Shown in pieces: positions 43,871 to 52,293 of a stretch of 64,000 nucleotides of DNA. The stretch's first letter is position 1; the number at the start of each line of letters is the position of its first letter. Position numbers and translations under genes: made by a program. The notes below the pieces were generated by a model, which searched no databases, was not told the origin of the DNA, and worked only from the letters and a program-made list of their open reading frames with translations. The DNA comes from Halalkalicoccus sp. CGA53 (lineage in GTDB: Archaea; Halobacteriota; Halobacteria; Halobacteriales; Halalkalicoccaceae). The DNA lies in NCBI RefSeq assembly GCF_036429475.1, contig NZ_CP144125.1, forward strand, positions 1,550,001-1,614,000, read 5' to 3'.

Positions 43871-44728
43871 ATGTTCTCGACGGTCGTGGCCCAGGGGTTC
43901 GTCCCGGATCTCCCCACCCGGTACGCCGTGTTGCTGCTCCGGCTCGCGGAGTTCGCAGTCGCCTTCCTGATCCTCTACGGGCTGGGACGGCTCCTGCTCG
44001 AACCGGCGCTGGACCGGCTCCTCGACCTCCGTCGCGTCGAGCGGACGCTCGCGAGTGCGATCCGGCGGAGCGCGCGAGCCGGCATCGTCGTGGTGGCGCT
44101 GGCCGGCGGTGCCGCGATCGCCGGGTTCGGCTACGTCGTCGCCGGCTCCGCGGTGATGGTCGCGGCGGTGACGGTCGCCCTCGGCTTCGCGGCCCAGGAC
44201 GTGATCGCGAACCTCGTTGCCGGCGCGTTCATCGTCACCGACCCGAAGTTCAACATCGACGACTGGATCGAGTGGGAGGACAAGCGCGGACGCATCGACG
44301 AGATCACCTTCCGTGCGACACGGATCCGGACGTTCGACAACGAACTGATCACGGTGCCGAACTCCCAGCTGATGACGACCGCGGTCACCAACCCCGTCAT
44401 CAACGACACGCTCCGGCTCACCCACCGATTCGAGATCGGCTACGACGACGACCTCGACCGGGCGATGGAGCTGTGCGCCGCGGCCGTCGCCGAGCAGGAG
44501 GAGGCCCTCACAGAGCCCGAACCGACCGTGCTGCTCGGCGAACTCGGCGACGATTTCGTCGGGGTCGACGTCCGGTACTGGATCGCCAACCCGAAGCGAC
44601 GCGACGTACTCCGGATCCGCTCGGAGTTCGATCGGACGGTGAAGGAGGCGTTCGAGGGGGGCGAGATCGAACTGAGCCCACCCTCGGAGCACGACGTCAG
44701 GGGTGCAGTCGGGGTCCGGGACGGGTGA
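43871..44728 (+). CDS. MscS-type mechanosensitive channel
   Basis: The product is 285 aa. There are three N-terminal spans. The pore-lining TM3 region is GSAVMVAAVTVALGFAAQDVIANLVAGAFIV, followed by the beta domain with FNIDDWIEWEDKRGRIDEITFRATRIRTFDNELITVPNSQL, typical of MscS (VPN motif). The C-terminal vestibule domain is present. It acts as an osmotic safety valve, relevant for an extreme halophile. It is the first gene after the spt5 unit and has its own 5' spacer. Confidence 0.92.
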   Translation: MFSTVVAQGFVPDLPTRYAVLLLRLAEFAVAFLILYGLGRLLLEPALDRLLDLRRVERTLASAIRRSARAGIVVVALAGGAAIAGFGYVVAGSAVMVAAVTVALGFAAQDVIANLVAGAFIVTDPKFNIDDWIEWEDKRGRIDEITFRATRIRTFDNELITVPNSQLMTTAVTNPVINDTLRLTHRFEIGYDDDLDRAMELCAAAVAEQEEALTEPEPTVLLGELGDDFVGVDVRYWIANPKRRDVLRIRSEFDRTVKEAFEGGEIELSPPSEHDVRGAVGVRDG

Positions 44729-44740
44729 GCCTGCGGTGGT

Positions 44741-45028
44741 CTACCCGTTCAGCCGGTCGACGACCGACTGCAGGTCCGCGAGACGTTCGATCTCGGCTTT
44801 GACCTCCTCACGCCGTCTCACGTCGTCGGCGTCGGCGCCGTAGGCACGGACGTACTCCGCGCGGGTGTGTTCGTCCAGCGCGTGGCGGATCGCGAAGTAG
44901 CCGTCGGGGACCACGGCCGAGCAGATCCGACACTCCCGGCGCTCGTGGCTCTCGGTCTGGTGGACGATCAGCGACTCGACCTCCTCGAACGCCGCCTCGC
45001 AGTCGGCGATCGCACACTCCCAGGTCAT
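44741..45028 (-). CDS. Small protein with two C2H2-like zinc fingers
   Basis: The product is 95 aa. The first finger is C5-x4-C10-x12-H23-x4-H28 (WECAIADCEAAFEEVESLIVH). The second uses CRIC at 33-36 with His near 48 and 54 (HALDEHTR). A helical acidic C-terminus follows. Small zinc-finger proteins of this type are common in haloarchaea, and some act in translation or transcription control. It is convergent with mscS and divergent from the site-2 protease gene. Confidence 0.75.
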   Translation of the reverse strand: MTWECAIADCEAAFEEVESLIVHQTESHERRECRICSAVVPDGYFAIRHALDEHTRAEYVRAYGADADDVRRREEVKAEIERLADLQSVVDRLNG

Positions 45029-45107
45029 CGGGCGAGGGGAGGGCAGGCGAGGGTAAATCCCTTCTCGCCGTGGGGGGTTATAGGGAGTGGACCCGAACCC
45101 TCGAGCG

Positions 45108-46271
45108 ATGTGGAACTACCGGATCGGTCGGGTGATGGGTATCCCCATCCGGCTCAACGTCTCGCTGCTCGTGTTCGTCCCGCTGCTCGCGTGGCTGCTC
45201 GGCCGCCCCGAACAGATCGCGATCTACGCCTCGCTGATCGAGTGGCTCTCGGGGGTCGAGATCGACGTCGGGGCGCTCACGACCGGGAACACGCCGATCG
45301 TCGTCGGACTGGCCGGCGCCGTCGGCCTGTTCGCGAGCGTGTTGCTCCACGAACTCGGCCACTCCTGGGTCGCCCGCAGGTACGGCATCCCGATCGGTTC
45401 GATCACGCTCTGGATCTTCGGCGGCGTCGCCGCGATGGAGCGCATCCCGAAGGAGCCGATCCGCGAGTTCTGGATCGCCATCGCCGGCCCCGCCGTGAGC
45501 GTCGCGCTCGGCCTCGGCGCGTACGCTGCCCTCCTCGTCGTCCCCGAGGTCCCGATCCTGGTCTTCCTCGTGGGGTGGCTCGCCGTGATCAACGTCATGC
45601 TCGCCGTCTTCAACATGCTCCCCGCGTTCCCGATGGACGGCGGACGGATCTTCCGGGCGCTGCTCGCGCGGAACCGTCCCTACGTCGACGCCACCCGGAT
45701 CGCCGCGCGGGTCGGCCGCTGGTTCGCGGTCGGCCTCGGCGTTCTCGGTTTTCTGGGGTTCAACCCGATCCTGATCCTTCTCGCACTCTTTCTCTACGCC
45801 GCGGCGAGTTCGGAGTCGCGCGCGGTCGTGCTCGACGACCTGCTGACCGGGATCACCGCCGGCGACCTCGCCGACCGGGACATGCTCACCGTCGACACGA
45901 CCGTGACCGTCCGCGACCTGCTCACGCGGATGCTCACGGAGCGTCGGACCGGCTACCCGGTCGTCGACGGCCGGGGAGGGATCGTCGGGCTCGTCGATCT
46001 CTCGGACCTCAGGGGGGTGCCAGAGGGCGAGCGCGGCGCGGTCCGGACCCGCGACGTGATGACCGAGGACGTCAGCGTCGTCGCGGCCGAGACTCCCGCG
46101 TTCGAGGTGCTCCGGCTGCTCTCCGACCCGAACGTCGACCGGATCGTCGTCGAGGAGCGAGGCACTCCGGTCGGCGTCGTCTCCGAGACGGAGTTCGCCC
46201 GCGCGCTCACCGTCCTCCGGGGGATCGGTCGTCGACGGGAGTCACCCGAGTGGGCGACAGGGGTCCGGTAG
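45108..46271 (+). CDS. Site-2 protease family metallopeptidase with CBS pair
   Basis: The product is 387 aa from ATG 45108 (MWNYRIGRVMGIPIRL); a GTG seven codons earlier is possible. The zinc site is HELGH at residues 81-85 plus PAFPMDGGRIFRALL. Six spans surround the active site. The C-terminal half has two CBS domains (ADRDMLTVDTTVTVRDLLTRML, VMTEDVSVVAAETPAFEVLRLL). This is the SpoIVFB-like S2P subgroup that senses adenine nucleotides through CBS. It presumably cleaves a membrane-bound regulator that cannot be identified here. Confidence 0.9.
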   Translation: MWNYRIGRVMGIPIRLNVSLLVFVPLLAWLLGRPEQIAIYASLIEWLSGVEIDVGALTTGNTPIVVGLAGAVGLFASVLLHELGHSWVARRYGIPIGSITLWIFGGVAAMERIPKEPIREFWIAIAGPAVSVALGLGAYAALLVVPEVPILVFLVGWLAVINVMLAVFNMLPAFPMDGGRIFRALLARNRPYVDATRIAARVGRWFAVGLGVLGFLGFNPILILLALFLYAAASSESRAVVLDDLLTGITAGDLADRDMLTVDTTVTVRDLLTRMLTERRTGYPVVDGRGGIVGLVDLSDLRGVPEGERGAVRTRDVMTEDVSVVAAETPAFEVLRLLSDPNVDRIVVEERGTPVGVVSETEFARALTVLRGIGRRRESPEWATGVR

Positions 46272-46302
46272 TGATAAATCACGGGCACACGCAGAGTGTG
46301 AG

Positions 46303-47064
46303 GTGAGCGAAAGCGGGTTCGCGGTCGACATGCACGTGAAACTGCTCGACGATCGGGTGGTCGAGCGAGCGAAACGCCGCGGGATCGATGCGCTCGTCTA
46401 CGCCCCCCACTTCCGCCGGCTCCCCGAGATCCGCGAGCAGGCCCGGTGGTACACCGACGAGGAGCTGCTCGTGGTCCCCGCCCGCGAGGTCTTCACCGGA
46501 TCCTGGCGCGAGCGACGACACGTGCTCGCGCTCGGGCTCTCGGAGCCGATACCGGATTTCATCACGCTGGAGGGGGCGATGGCCGAACTCGACCGTCAGG
46601 AGGCCGTGGTCCTCGCCCCGCACCCCGAGTTCTTCTCGGTGAGCCTCTCGGAGGAGGACATCAGGCGGTACCACGACCTGATCGACGCGGTCGAGGTCTA
46701 CAACCCGAAACACTGGGCGCGGCACAACCGCCGCGCACGGGACATCGCCACGCGACTCGACATCCCCGGGTTCGGCTCCTCGTACGCCCACCTCAGGGGG
46801 ACGATCGGCGAGGTCTGGACGCGCTTTCCCGAGAGCTTCTCCGACGAGGCCGAACTGCTCTCGGCGCTCAGAGAGCGGGTGCCGCGACAGATCGTCCACC
46901 GGGGCGGACTGGGCCACCGCTTCCGTCGCGCGACGGAGTTCTCGCACCTCGGCTGGGAGAACTCCTGGGGGAAGGTCGACCGCCTGCTGCTCTCGGGTAC
47001 CGAGCCGACGCACCCGGGCCAGATCGCCTACGACGGCCGATTCGACGACGTTTCGGTCTACTGA
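46303..47064 (+). CDS. PHP-domain-like metal-dependent protein
   Basis: The product is 253 aa with a GTG start. It has the PHP-like strand order FAVDMHVKLLDDRV, IDALVYAPHFRRL, LLVVPAREVF, LAPHPEFF, VEVYNPKHWARHN and GSSYAHLRGTIGEVWT. The usual DLHxH N-terminal motif is altered to DMHVK, so one metal ligand is missing. Archaeal PHP proteins of this group are uncharacterised; phosphoesterase activity is inferred from the fold. It starts 32 bp after the S2P gene in the same direction. Confidence 0.75.
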   Translation: MSESGFAVDMHVKLLDDRVVERAKRRGIDALVYAPHFRRLPEIREQARWYTDEELLVVPAREVFTGSWRERRHVLALGLSEPIPDFITLEGAMAELDRQEAVVLAPHPEFFSVSLSEEDIRRYHDLIDAVEVYNPKHWARHNRRARDIATRLDIPGFGSSYAHLRGTIGEVWTRFPESFSDEAELLSALRERVPRQIVHRGGLGHRFRRATEFSHLGWENSWGKVDRLLLSGTEPTHPGQIAYDGRFDDVSVY

Positions 47065-47282
47065 TCGGAGCCCCCTCCCTCGGCCAGTACCGACAGACTG
47101 CCGCCGGGAACTCGATCCCGATGCTTCCGCCGATCGAGACGACTCCCGTGGATCTCGATCGGATCGCCGTCACCGACGTCGAGATCACGCATCGAGGTCG
47201 GATGAAGGCGAGTCTCGCCCAGATCGGAGTCCAGGGGGTCGAGCGGTTCGACCCGGAGTTCGATGCCCTCACCGTTACTCAT
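47058..47282 (-). CDS. Small ORF with Cdc48-N/AbrB-like beta-barrel signature, possibly a fragment
   Basis: There are 74 codons on the minus strand with good GC3. ELRVEPLDPLDSDLGETRLHPT followed by MRDLDVGDGDPIEIHG closely resembles the first half of the double-psi beta-barrel N-domain of archaeal Cdc48-like proteins (GD-x-V/I-E-I-x-G motif). After this the ORF loses similarity, while another frame continues with AAVCRYWP, so it could be a frameshifted or truncated gene. Treat as hypothetical. It overlaps the 3' end of the PHP gene by 7 bp. Confidence 0.35.
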   Translation of the reverse strand: MSNGEGIELRVEPLDPLDSDLGETRLHPTSMRDLDVGDGDPIEIHGSRLDRRKHRDRVPGGSLSVLAEGGGSDQ

Positions 47283-47356
47283 ACACCGATCGAACTGTTC
47301 GCCTCACCCAACTGTATCCCTCGCTATGTGGCTGCGAGCAACCCGGCCAGCAGGTA

Positions 47357-47803
47357 TCAGAAGAGGTCGTGAACGATCACCACGGCGAGTGCGAGTTCGA
47401 GCACGGTCACGACCAGCGTGACGGGCGTGGCGAACCGGCTACTCACCAGGACGCCGACCGGCGCGCCGAACTCCCTGGCCCAGACCGGGTAGAAGAGCGC
47501 GATCCCCCGCCGCGAGCCGAGGACGTCGAGCAGGTAGTGGGTGGCGATGCCGATCCAGACCCACTCCAGGTTTCCGAAGTAGAGGGGGTAGGCGAGGGCG
47601 AGCGCGAGCACCGGCAGGTTGTGCAGCGTCTTCCGATGCCGGCCGAACGCCGTGTCGATGTCCGGCACCAGCGCCCCCAGGACGATCGGCACCGAGAGTT
47701 CGGCGATCAACCAGAACGTCTCGACGTCGCCCGAGGGCTCGAAGACGTAACCCAGCCCGACCGCGAGCAGGATGGCGTTCAGGACGTGATCGCGCTTGTT
47801 CAC
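47357..47803 (-). CDS. YdjM-like membrane protein, second copy
   Basis: The product is 148 aa with a GTG start. Four spans, with GALVPDIDTAFGRHRKTLHNL and HYLLDVLGSRRGIALFYPVW carrying the Asp/His residues of the YdjM/LexA-regulated putative metal-dependent hydrolase family. It is the same family as 16404-16931 but only distantly related. The N-terminus MNKRDHVLNAILLAVG supports the start. Function is unproven in the family. Confidence 0.8.
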   Translation of the reverse strand: MNKRDHVLNAILLAVGLGYVFEPSGDVETFWLIAELSVPIVLGALVPDIDTAFGRHRKTLHNLPVLALALAYPLYFGNLEWVWIGIATHYLLDVLGSRRGIALFYPVWAREFGAPVGVLVSSRFATPVTLVVTVLELALAVVIVHDLF

Positions 47804-47833
47804 ACTCGCTGGGGAGGTCCGGGCGGGATAGGG

Positions 47834-48358
47834 TTACCGGCTTTCGATCCCATCCCGTCCGACTGACTCGATCGCCGCGTGCAGTTCGGAGAGCGCGCCC
47901 TCGGCTGCCGCACGTTTCACGTCGAGCCGATCGCCGTCGAATCGGTAGCGAGAAGCCCGCGAGAACGACGCCTCGCTCCCCCACGGCGCGGCGTGGGCGA
48001 CGCCGATCCAGACCGTTCCGACGGGCTTCTCCTCGCTGCCGCCGTCGGGGCCGGCGATTCCCGTCGTCGAGACGGCCCAGATCGTATCCGCGTGATCGCG
48101 CGCACCGGCGGCCATCTCCCGGGCGACAACCTCGCTCACGGCTCCGTGAGAATCGAGGGACTCCCGACTCACTCCCAGGACCTCGCGTTTCGCGTCGTAG
48201 GCGTAGGTGACGAACCCGCAGTCGACGTACGCGCTCGACCCCGAGACGTCGGTCAGGAGCGAGCAGACGAGCCCCCCGGTACAGGACTCGGCGGTCGCGA
48301 CCGTCTCCTCGCGCTCGGAGAGGACCTCTCCGACCCGTGCTTCGATCCTATCGCTCAT
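47834..48358 (-). CDS. pncC: Nicotinamide-nucleotide amidohydrolase PncC (CinA C-terminal family)
   Basis: The product is 174 aa from ATG 48358 (MSDRIEARVGEVLSE). The family blocks TVATAESCTGGLVCSLLTDVSGSSAY, GVSRESLDSHGAVSEVVAREMA and AVSTTGIAGPDGGSEEKPVGTVWIGVA are complete. PncC deamidates NMN to nicotinate mononucleotide in NAD salvage. Only the C-terminal CinA domain is present, as usual for stand-alone archaeal copies. Its ATG overlaps the stop of the upstream small gene by 4 bp. Confidence 0.92.
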   Translation of the reverse strand: MSDRIEARVGEVLSEREETVATAESCTGGLVCSLLTDVSGSSAYVDCGFVTYAYDAKREVLGVSRESLDSHGAVSEVVAREMAAGARDHADTIWAVSTTGIAGPDGGSEEKPVGTVWIGVAHAAPWGSEASFSRASRYRFDGDRLDVKRAAAEGALSELHAAIESVGRDGIESR

Positions 48359-48714
48359 CGGACCGGCCCCCGATCCGCGTCGGTCACCCGCTTGGCGACC
48401 GACCCCCCGTCGTCGAACCGGTGGGGATCCGCGAAGCCGAATCCGACCTCCCTCCCGTACAGCACCTGGCTTCCCCGGCCGCCCGCGACCGCGGTGTCGC
48501 CGTCGGCGTCGATCGCGTCCACCTCGTGGCTCCCCTCCTCGATCGGGCGCTCCTCGTGGTAGAAGCGCTCGAATTCCCGTTCGCCTTCGATCGGCTGCTG
48601 GCCTGATCGGTGGAAGACGGCCGCCCCGGAGAACGGCGCGAACAGGTCGTCGTAGGCCTCGTCGTCGACGGACTCGTAGCGGCCGGGGAGGACGTTCGTG
48701 TCTGCGGTTTTCAT
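48355..48714 (-). CDS. Small NTF2/SnoaL-like protein
   Basis: The product is 119 aa. Sequence FAPFSGAAVFHRSGQQPIEGEREFERFYHEERPIEEGSHEVDAIDADGDTAVAGG has the NTF2-like (SnoaL) pattern: an N-terminal region, a FxxFY-type helix and a strand-turn-strand around an Asp-Gly. Catalytic residues are not evident, so it may be a ligand-binding or steric domain. It is coupled to pncC by a 4-bp overlap. It is divergent from the aminotransferase gene. Confidence 0.7.
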   Translation of the reverse strand: MKTADTNVLPGRYESVDDEAYDDLFAPFSGAAVFHRSGQQPIEGEREFERFYHEERPIEEGSHEVDAIDADGDTAVAGGRGSQVLYGREVGFGFADPHRFDDGGSVAKRVTDADRGPVR

Positions 48715-48809
48715 ACCCGTCGTTCGACCGGCGGGGGGTTAACCGCTCGGAACCGACCACCGCGACGCCGGAACCGAAAGCGGAAGGTCGGCGGTTGCGT
48801 GGTTACCCC

Positions 48810-49907
48810 ATGGAGTACGACGAACCGCTCTTCTTCCGCGTGATGTCCTACGCGAAGCGGGCCGACCGCGACGTCATCGACATGGTGAGCGGCAACCCCG
48901 ACTGGGAGCCGCCGGCGGCGCTGCGCGAGGCGCTCGCAGAGTACGCCGAGTTCGACAGCGGGGAGTTCCAGTACCCCCCGAGCGACGGCCTGCTCGATCT
49001 ACGCGAGGAGATCGCCCAGCGGCGTGGCGTTCCGATCGACTCGGTGATCGTCACGAACGGCGGGGCCGAGGCGAACACGCTCGCGATGGCCGCCGCGCTC
49101 GACCGCGAGCGGGGGAGCGAGGTGATCCTCACCGATCCGGTCTACCCCTACTACCCGGGGAAGACCGCGATGCTCGGCGGCGAGGCGCGGTACATCTCGG
49201 TCGAGGAGGACGGCCGACTCGACCCCGAGCGGGTGGCGGAGACGGCGAGTTCGGAGACCGCGGCGATCGTGGTAAACTCGCCGAACAACCCGACCGGTGC
49301 GGTCTACGGCGGCGAAACGATCCGCGCGCTCTGTGCAATCGCCGAGGAGAACGACGCGATCCTCGTCTCTGACGAGGTCTACGACCACTTCGACCACTCC
49401 GGACGCTTCGAGAGCGCGCTCTCGGTCGACTCGCGGCACCGAATCGTCACCAACTCCTTCTCGAAGTCGATGGCGATCACCGGCTTTCGCGTCGGCTACG
49501 CCCTCTTCCCGGACGACCTGATCGCGGGCGCTCGCACGAGACACATGCTCTCGGTCGTCGCCACCTCGCGACCGACGCAGTACGCCGTCCTCAGAGCGCT
49601 GCGCGAAACCGGTCCGGAGTACTACGCCGAGAACCGCGCGCTCGTCGCCGAGCGGATCGAGGCGTTCACCGACGCGCTCGACACGGCGGGGGCGTCCTAC
49701 ACCCGGCCCGACGGGGCGTTCTACGTGATGGCCCGGTTCGACGGCTTCCCCGGGACGATGGAGAACGTCGAGCGGCTGATCGACGAGGCCGGCGTCGCGG
49801 GGATGCCCGGCGAGACGTTCGGCTCCCGCACCGAGTGGATCCGGTTCGCGCTGGTCACCCCGCGGGTCGAAGAGGCCGCCGATCGGCTGGCATCGTACTT
49901 CGAGTGA
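48810..49907 (+). CDS. Class I/II PLP-dependent aminotransferase
   Basis: The product is 365 aa from ATG 48810 (MEYDEPLFFRVMSYAKRA). PLP residues are the Asn/Tyr/Asp in VNSPNNPTGAVYGG and LVSDEVYDHFDHSG, and the Schiff-base Lys in NSFSKSMAITGFRVGYALF. The C-terminal arginine that binds the alpha-carboxylate lies in EWIRFALVTP. Overall it is an aspartate/aromatic aminotransferase-like enzyme of fold type I; the amino donor cannot be assigned. The longer frame to 48207 is not supported by RBS or sequence similarity. Confidence 0.88.
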   Translation: MEYDEPLFFRVMSYAKRADRDVIDMVSGNPDWEPPAALREALAEYAEFDSGEFQYPPSDGLLDLREEIAQRRGVPIDSVIVTNGGAEANTLAMAAALDRERGSEVILTDPVYPYYPGKTAMLGGEARYISVEEDGRLDPERVAETASSETAAIVVNSPNNPTGAVYGGETIRALCAIAEENDAILVSDEVYDHFDHSGRFESALSVDSRHRIVTNSFSKSMAITGFRVGYALFPDDLIAGARTRHMLSVVATSRPTQYAVLRALRETGPEYYAENRALVAERIEAFTDALDTAGASYTRPDGAFYVMARFDGFPGTMENVERLIDEAGVAGMPGETFGSRTEWIRFALVTPRVEEAADRLASYFE

Positions 49908-49981
49908 GCGCGCCGCGTTAGCGCGTGTGTAAGTGATCTTAGGTAGGCGATTAGTAAGGCTCCTGCCGTGGTCTCTCCCGT

Positions 49982-50347
49982 ATGTCCCAGCGGCGTCCCT
50001 CCTCCGTGCGCCCGACGCGACGACTCCGGACCGACGGCGGCACCGAGTTCCCGAACGATTCCGGGCCGACACCGGGTTCGGCCGACGAGTACCGGCTCCT
50101 CCTCGAGTCGTACGAGCCGGTCGGGAGGGTGGAGGTGGCGGAGGCGTTGCTCTCGGACCTCGAACGCGGCGGTCTGGACGGGAACGCCGTCGAACGGCTT
50201 CGAGAGGCGCTCGGCGTTCCCGACCCGGACGCGGTCGAACGACTCGACCGGCTCGAAGCCGAGGTCTCGCGGCTCCGGGAGACCGTCGACCTGCTCGCGC
50301 GGCGCCAGCGGGCGCTGCTGGCGCTTCGACGACAGCGCGAGCGGTGA
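49982..50347 (+). CDS. Haloarchaeal hypothetical protein (helical, DNA/partner-binding unknown)
   Basis: The product is 121 aa. A flexible basic/polar start (MSQRRPSSVRPTRRLRTDGG) precedes a region SADEYRLLLESYEPVGRVEVAEALLSDLERGGLDGNAVERLREALGV and a short coiled coil RLEAEVSRLRETVDLLARRQRALLALRRQ at the C-terminus. Nothing is recognised with certainty. It lies 39 bp before the ArsA ATPase gene in the same direction and may be its partner, by position only. Confidence 0.6.
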   Translation: MSQRRPSSVRPTRRLRTDGGTEFPNDSGPTPGSADEYRLLLESYEPVGRVEVAEALLSDLERGGLDGNAVERLREALGVPDPDAVERLDRLEAEVSRLRETVDLLARRQRALLALRRQRER

Positions 50348-50386
50348 AACGACGGGTACAGGGACCTCGACGTTTCAGGGGGAGGT

Positions 50387-51439
50387 ATGACCGAACTCGA
50401 CGTCGAACCGGTCGAGCGGATCGAGGGGGAACCGACCGTCGAGATACCGAGCGGGGTCGACGCGCCGGAGTACGTCCTCTACGGGGGGAAAGGAGGCGTC
50501 GGAAAGACGACGATGGCCGCGGCGACCGCGCTCGCGAGCGCGAGCGACGACACGCCGACGCTCGTCGTCTCGACGGACCCCGCCCACTCGCTCTCGGATA
50601 CGTTCGAGACGCGAATCCCCGCGGAGCCGACGCGGATCCGCGAGGAGATACCGCTCTACGCCGCCGAGATCGACCCGGATTCGCTCGACGCCGGGGGGAT
50701 GTTCGGTGAGGGCGAGAGCCCGCTCGGCGGGATGGAAGAGCTCTTCGGCGACCTCGGCGAGGAGGACGTCGGCGACCCGTTCGGCGGGCCGATGCCGGGC
50801 GCTGACGAGGCGGCAGCGATGCGCCAGCTGCTGGAGTACGTCGACGACGAGCGCTTCGAGCGAGTCGTGATCGACACCGCCCCGACTGGTCACACCCTCC
50901 GTCTGCTCGAACTCCCCGAACTGATGGACACGACGCTCGGGCGGATGCTCACGCTCAGACAGCGCTTCGAGGGCGTCTTCGCCGACGTGAAGGGGATGTT
51001 CGGCGACGACGCCCCCGACGAGATGGCCGGCGCGGCGGATCTCGAGGCACTCAGAGAGCGGATCGAACGGCTGAGGGACACGCTTCGCGATCCCGAGCGG
51101 ACCGACTTCCGGATCGTGATGGTCCCCGAGGAGATGAGCGTCGTCGAGTCGAAACGGCTGCTCGGCCGGCTCGACGCGTTCGAGATCCCCGTCTCGACCG
51201 TCGTCGTCAACCGGGTGATGGAACCGCTCTCGTCCGTCACGGAGGCCGACTCCGAGTGGTTCGTCTCGCCCGATCTGGAGGGCTGTGAGTTCTGCCAGCG
51301 CCGCTGGTCGGTCCAGCAGGGGGCGCTCACGAGCGCCCAGGAGCTGTTCAGAGGACACGACGTCAAACGCGTCCCGCTGTTCGCCGACGAGGTTCGCGGC
51401 GAGCGGATGCTCCGGTTCGTCGCCGCCTGCCTGGACTAG
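50387..51439 (+). CDS. ArsA/Get3-family ATPase
   Basis: The product is 350 aa. The deviant P-loop KGGVGKTT (residues 35-42), switch I DPAHSLSDTFE, switch II VIDTAPTGHTLRLLELPE and the C-terminal CEFCQRRW (C-x2-C zinc/dimer motif) make it a Get3/ArsA-type ATPase. Get3 delivers tail-anchored proteins to the membrane. Arsenic export would need an ArsB pump and none is nearby, so a Get3-like role is favoured. The N-terminal 25 residues are a haloarchaeal extension. Confidence 0.92.
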   Translation: MTELDVEPVERIEGEPTVEIPSGVDAPEYVLYGGKGGVGKTTMAAATALASASDDTPTLVVSTDPAHSLSDTFETRIPAEPTRIREEIPLYAAEIDPDSLDAGGMFGEGESPLGGMEELFGDLGEEDVGDPFGGPMPGADEAAAMRQLLEYVDDERFERVVIDTAPTGHTLRLLELPELMDTTLGRMLTLRQRFEGVFADVKGMFGDDAPDEMAGAADLEALRERIERLRDTLRDPERTDFRIVMVPEEMSVVESKRLLGRLDAFEIPVSTVVVNRVMEPLSSVTEADSEWFVSPDLEGCEFCQRRWSVQQGALTSAQELFRGHDVKRVPLFADEVRGERMLRFVAACLD

Positions 51440-51516
51440 CCGATCCGCCCACCGTGCCGTCGCCCCGTGGCACGCGACGGGAGAGCGTATATGCCGCCGA
51501 GTATCGTTTCAGGGTC

Positions 51517-52293
51517 ATGCTGCTCGCGGGTGCGGCCGACGGGCTGCTCGGGGCGCTCGTCGACCGACTCGATCGGGTGAACCGGCGGATCGAGGCCACG
51601 GTCGTCCCCCGGACCCCCGATCCCTTCGACGCCTACGAGGACCTGCTGACGTCGATCCGCTTCTCCAGAGCGCTCCACTTCGGGTCCGGTCGGGACAAAC
51701 ACGGCTTCGCCGGGGCGCTCTCCGGCGAGGTCGTCTCGGTCGACGCCGACGCGGCCGGACTCTCCCGTAACGCAGCCGACCTGCGGGTCATGGGCGACGG
51801 TCACCGTCTCCCGTTCGCGGACGACACCTTCGACCTCGTCTTCTCCGAGTTCGTCTTCGAGCACCTCCTAGACCCGGACGCCGCGCTGCGCGAGATCGAT
51901 CGGGTCGTCACCCCCGGCGGGCACGTGGTCGTCCTCGTCCCGAACCCGAGACACTACTACGCCCGGATCGCCGACCACACGCCACTCTGGTTTCACCGAT
52001 TCGTCCATCGGCTCCAGCGAAAGCGCTCGCCCGAGGAGGACGCCTTCCCGACGCTCTACCGGTGGGGTCGGTACGAGGACGTGACCGATCCCGGACTCGG
52101 GGGGTGGCGAGCCCGGACAGTCCAGGGCTTTCCCGGACCGACGGGCTACACCCGGGTGACGCCGTTTCACGCCGCGTTCGTCCTCCTCGACTGCCTGATG
52201 GCATGTTCGATCCGCTACCAGGTCGCCTACCTCGCCTACTACGAGGTCGAAGGAGCGAAGACTACTCGACGACCAGTACCCGCAGGTCGTTGA
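51517..52293 (+). CDS. Class I SAM-dependent methyltransferase, second copy
   Basis: The product is 258 aa from ATG 51517 (MLLAGAADGLLGALVDRL). Motif I is LHFGSGRDKHGFAG, a non-standard glycine loop, followed by VVSVDADAAGLSRN and GDGHRLPFADDTFDLVFSEFVFEHLLDPDAALREIDRVVTPGG. Methyltransferase_11 type. The C-terminal region is aromatic-rich with HYYARIADHTPLWFHRFV. The acceptor is unknown. The last 32 bases overlap the convergent glycerate kinase gene. Confidence 0.82.
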   Translation: MLLAGAADGLLGALVDRLDRVNRRIEATVVPRTPDPFDAYEDLLTSIRFSRALHFGSGRDKHGFAGALSGEVVSVDADAAGLSRNAADLRVMGDGHRLPFADDTFDLVFSEFVFEHLLDPDAALREIDRVVTPGGHVVVLVPNPRHYYARIADHTPLWFHRFVHRLQRKRSPEEDAFPTLYRWGRYEDVTDPGLGGWRARTVQGFPGPTGYTRVTPFHAAFVLLDCLMACSIRYQVAYLAYYEVEGAKTTRRPVPAGR

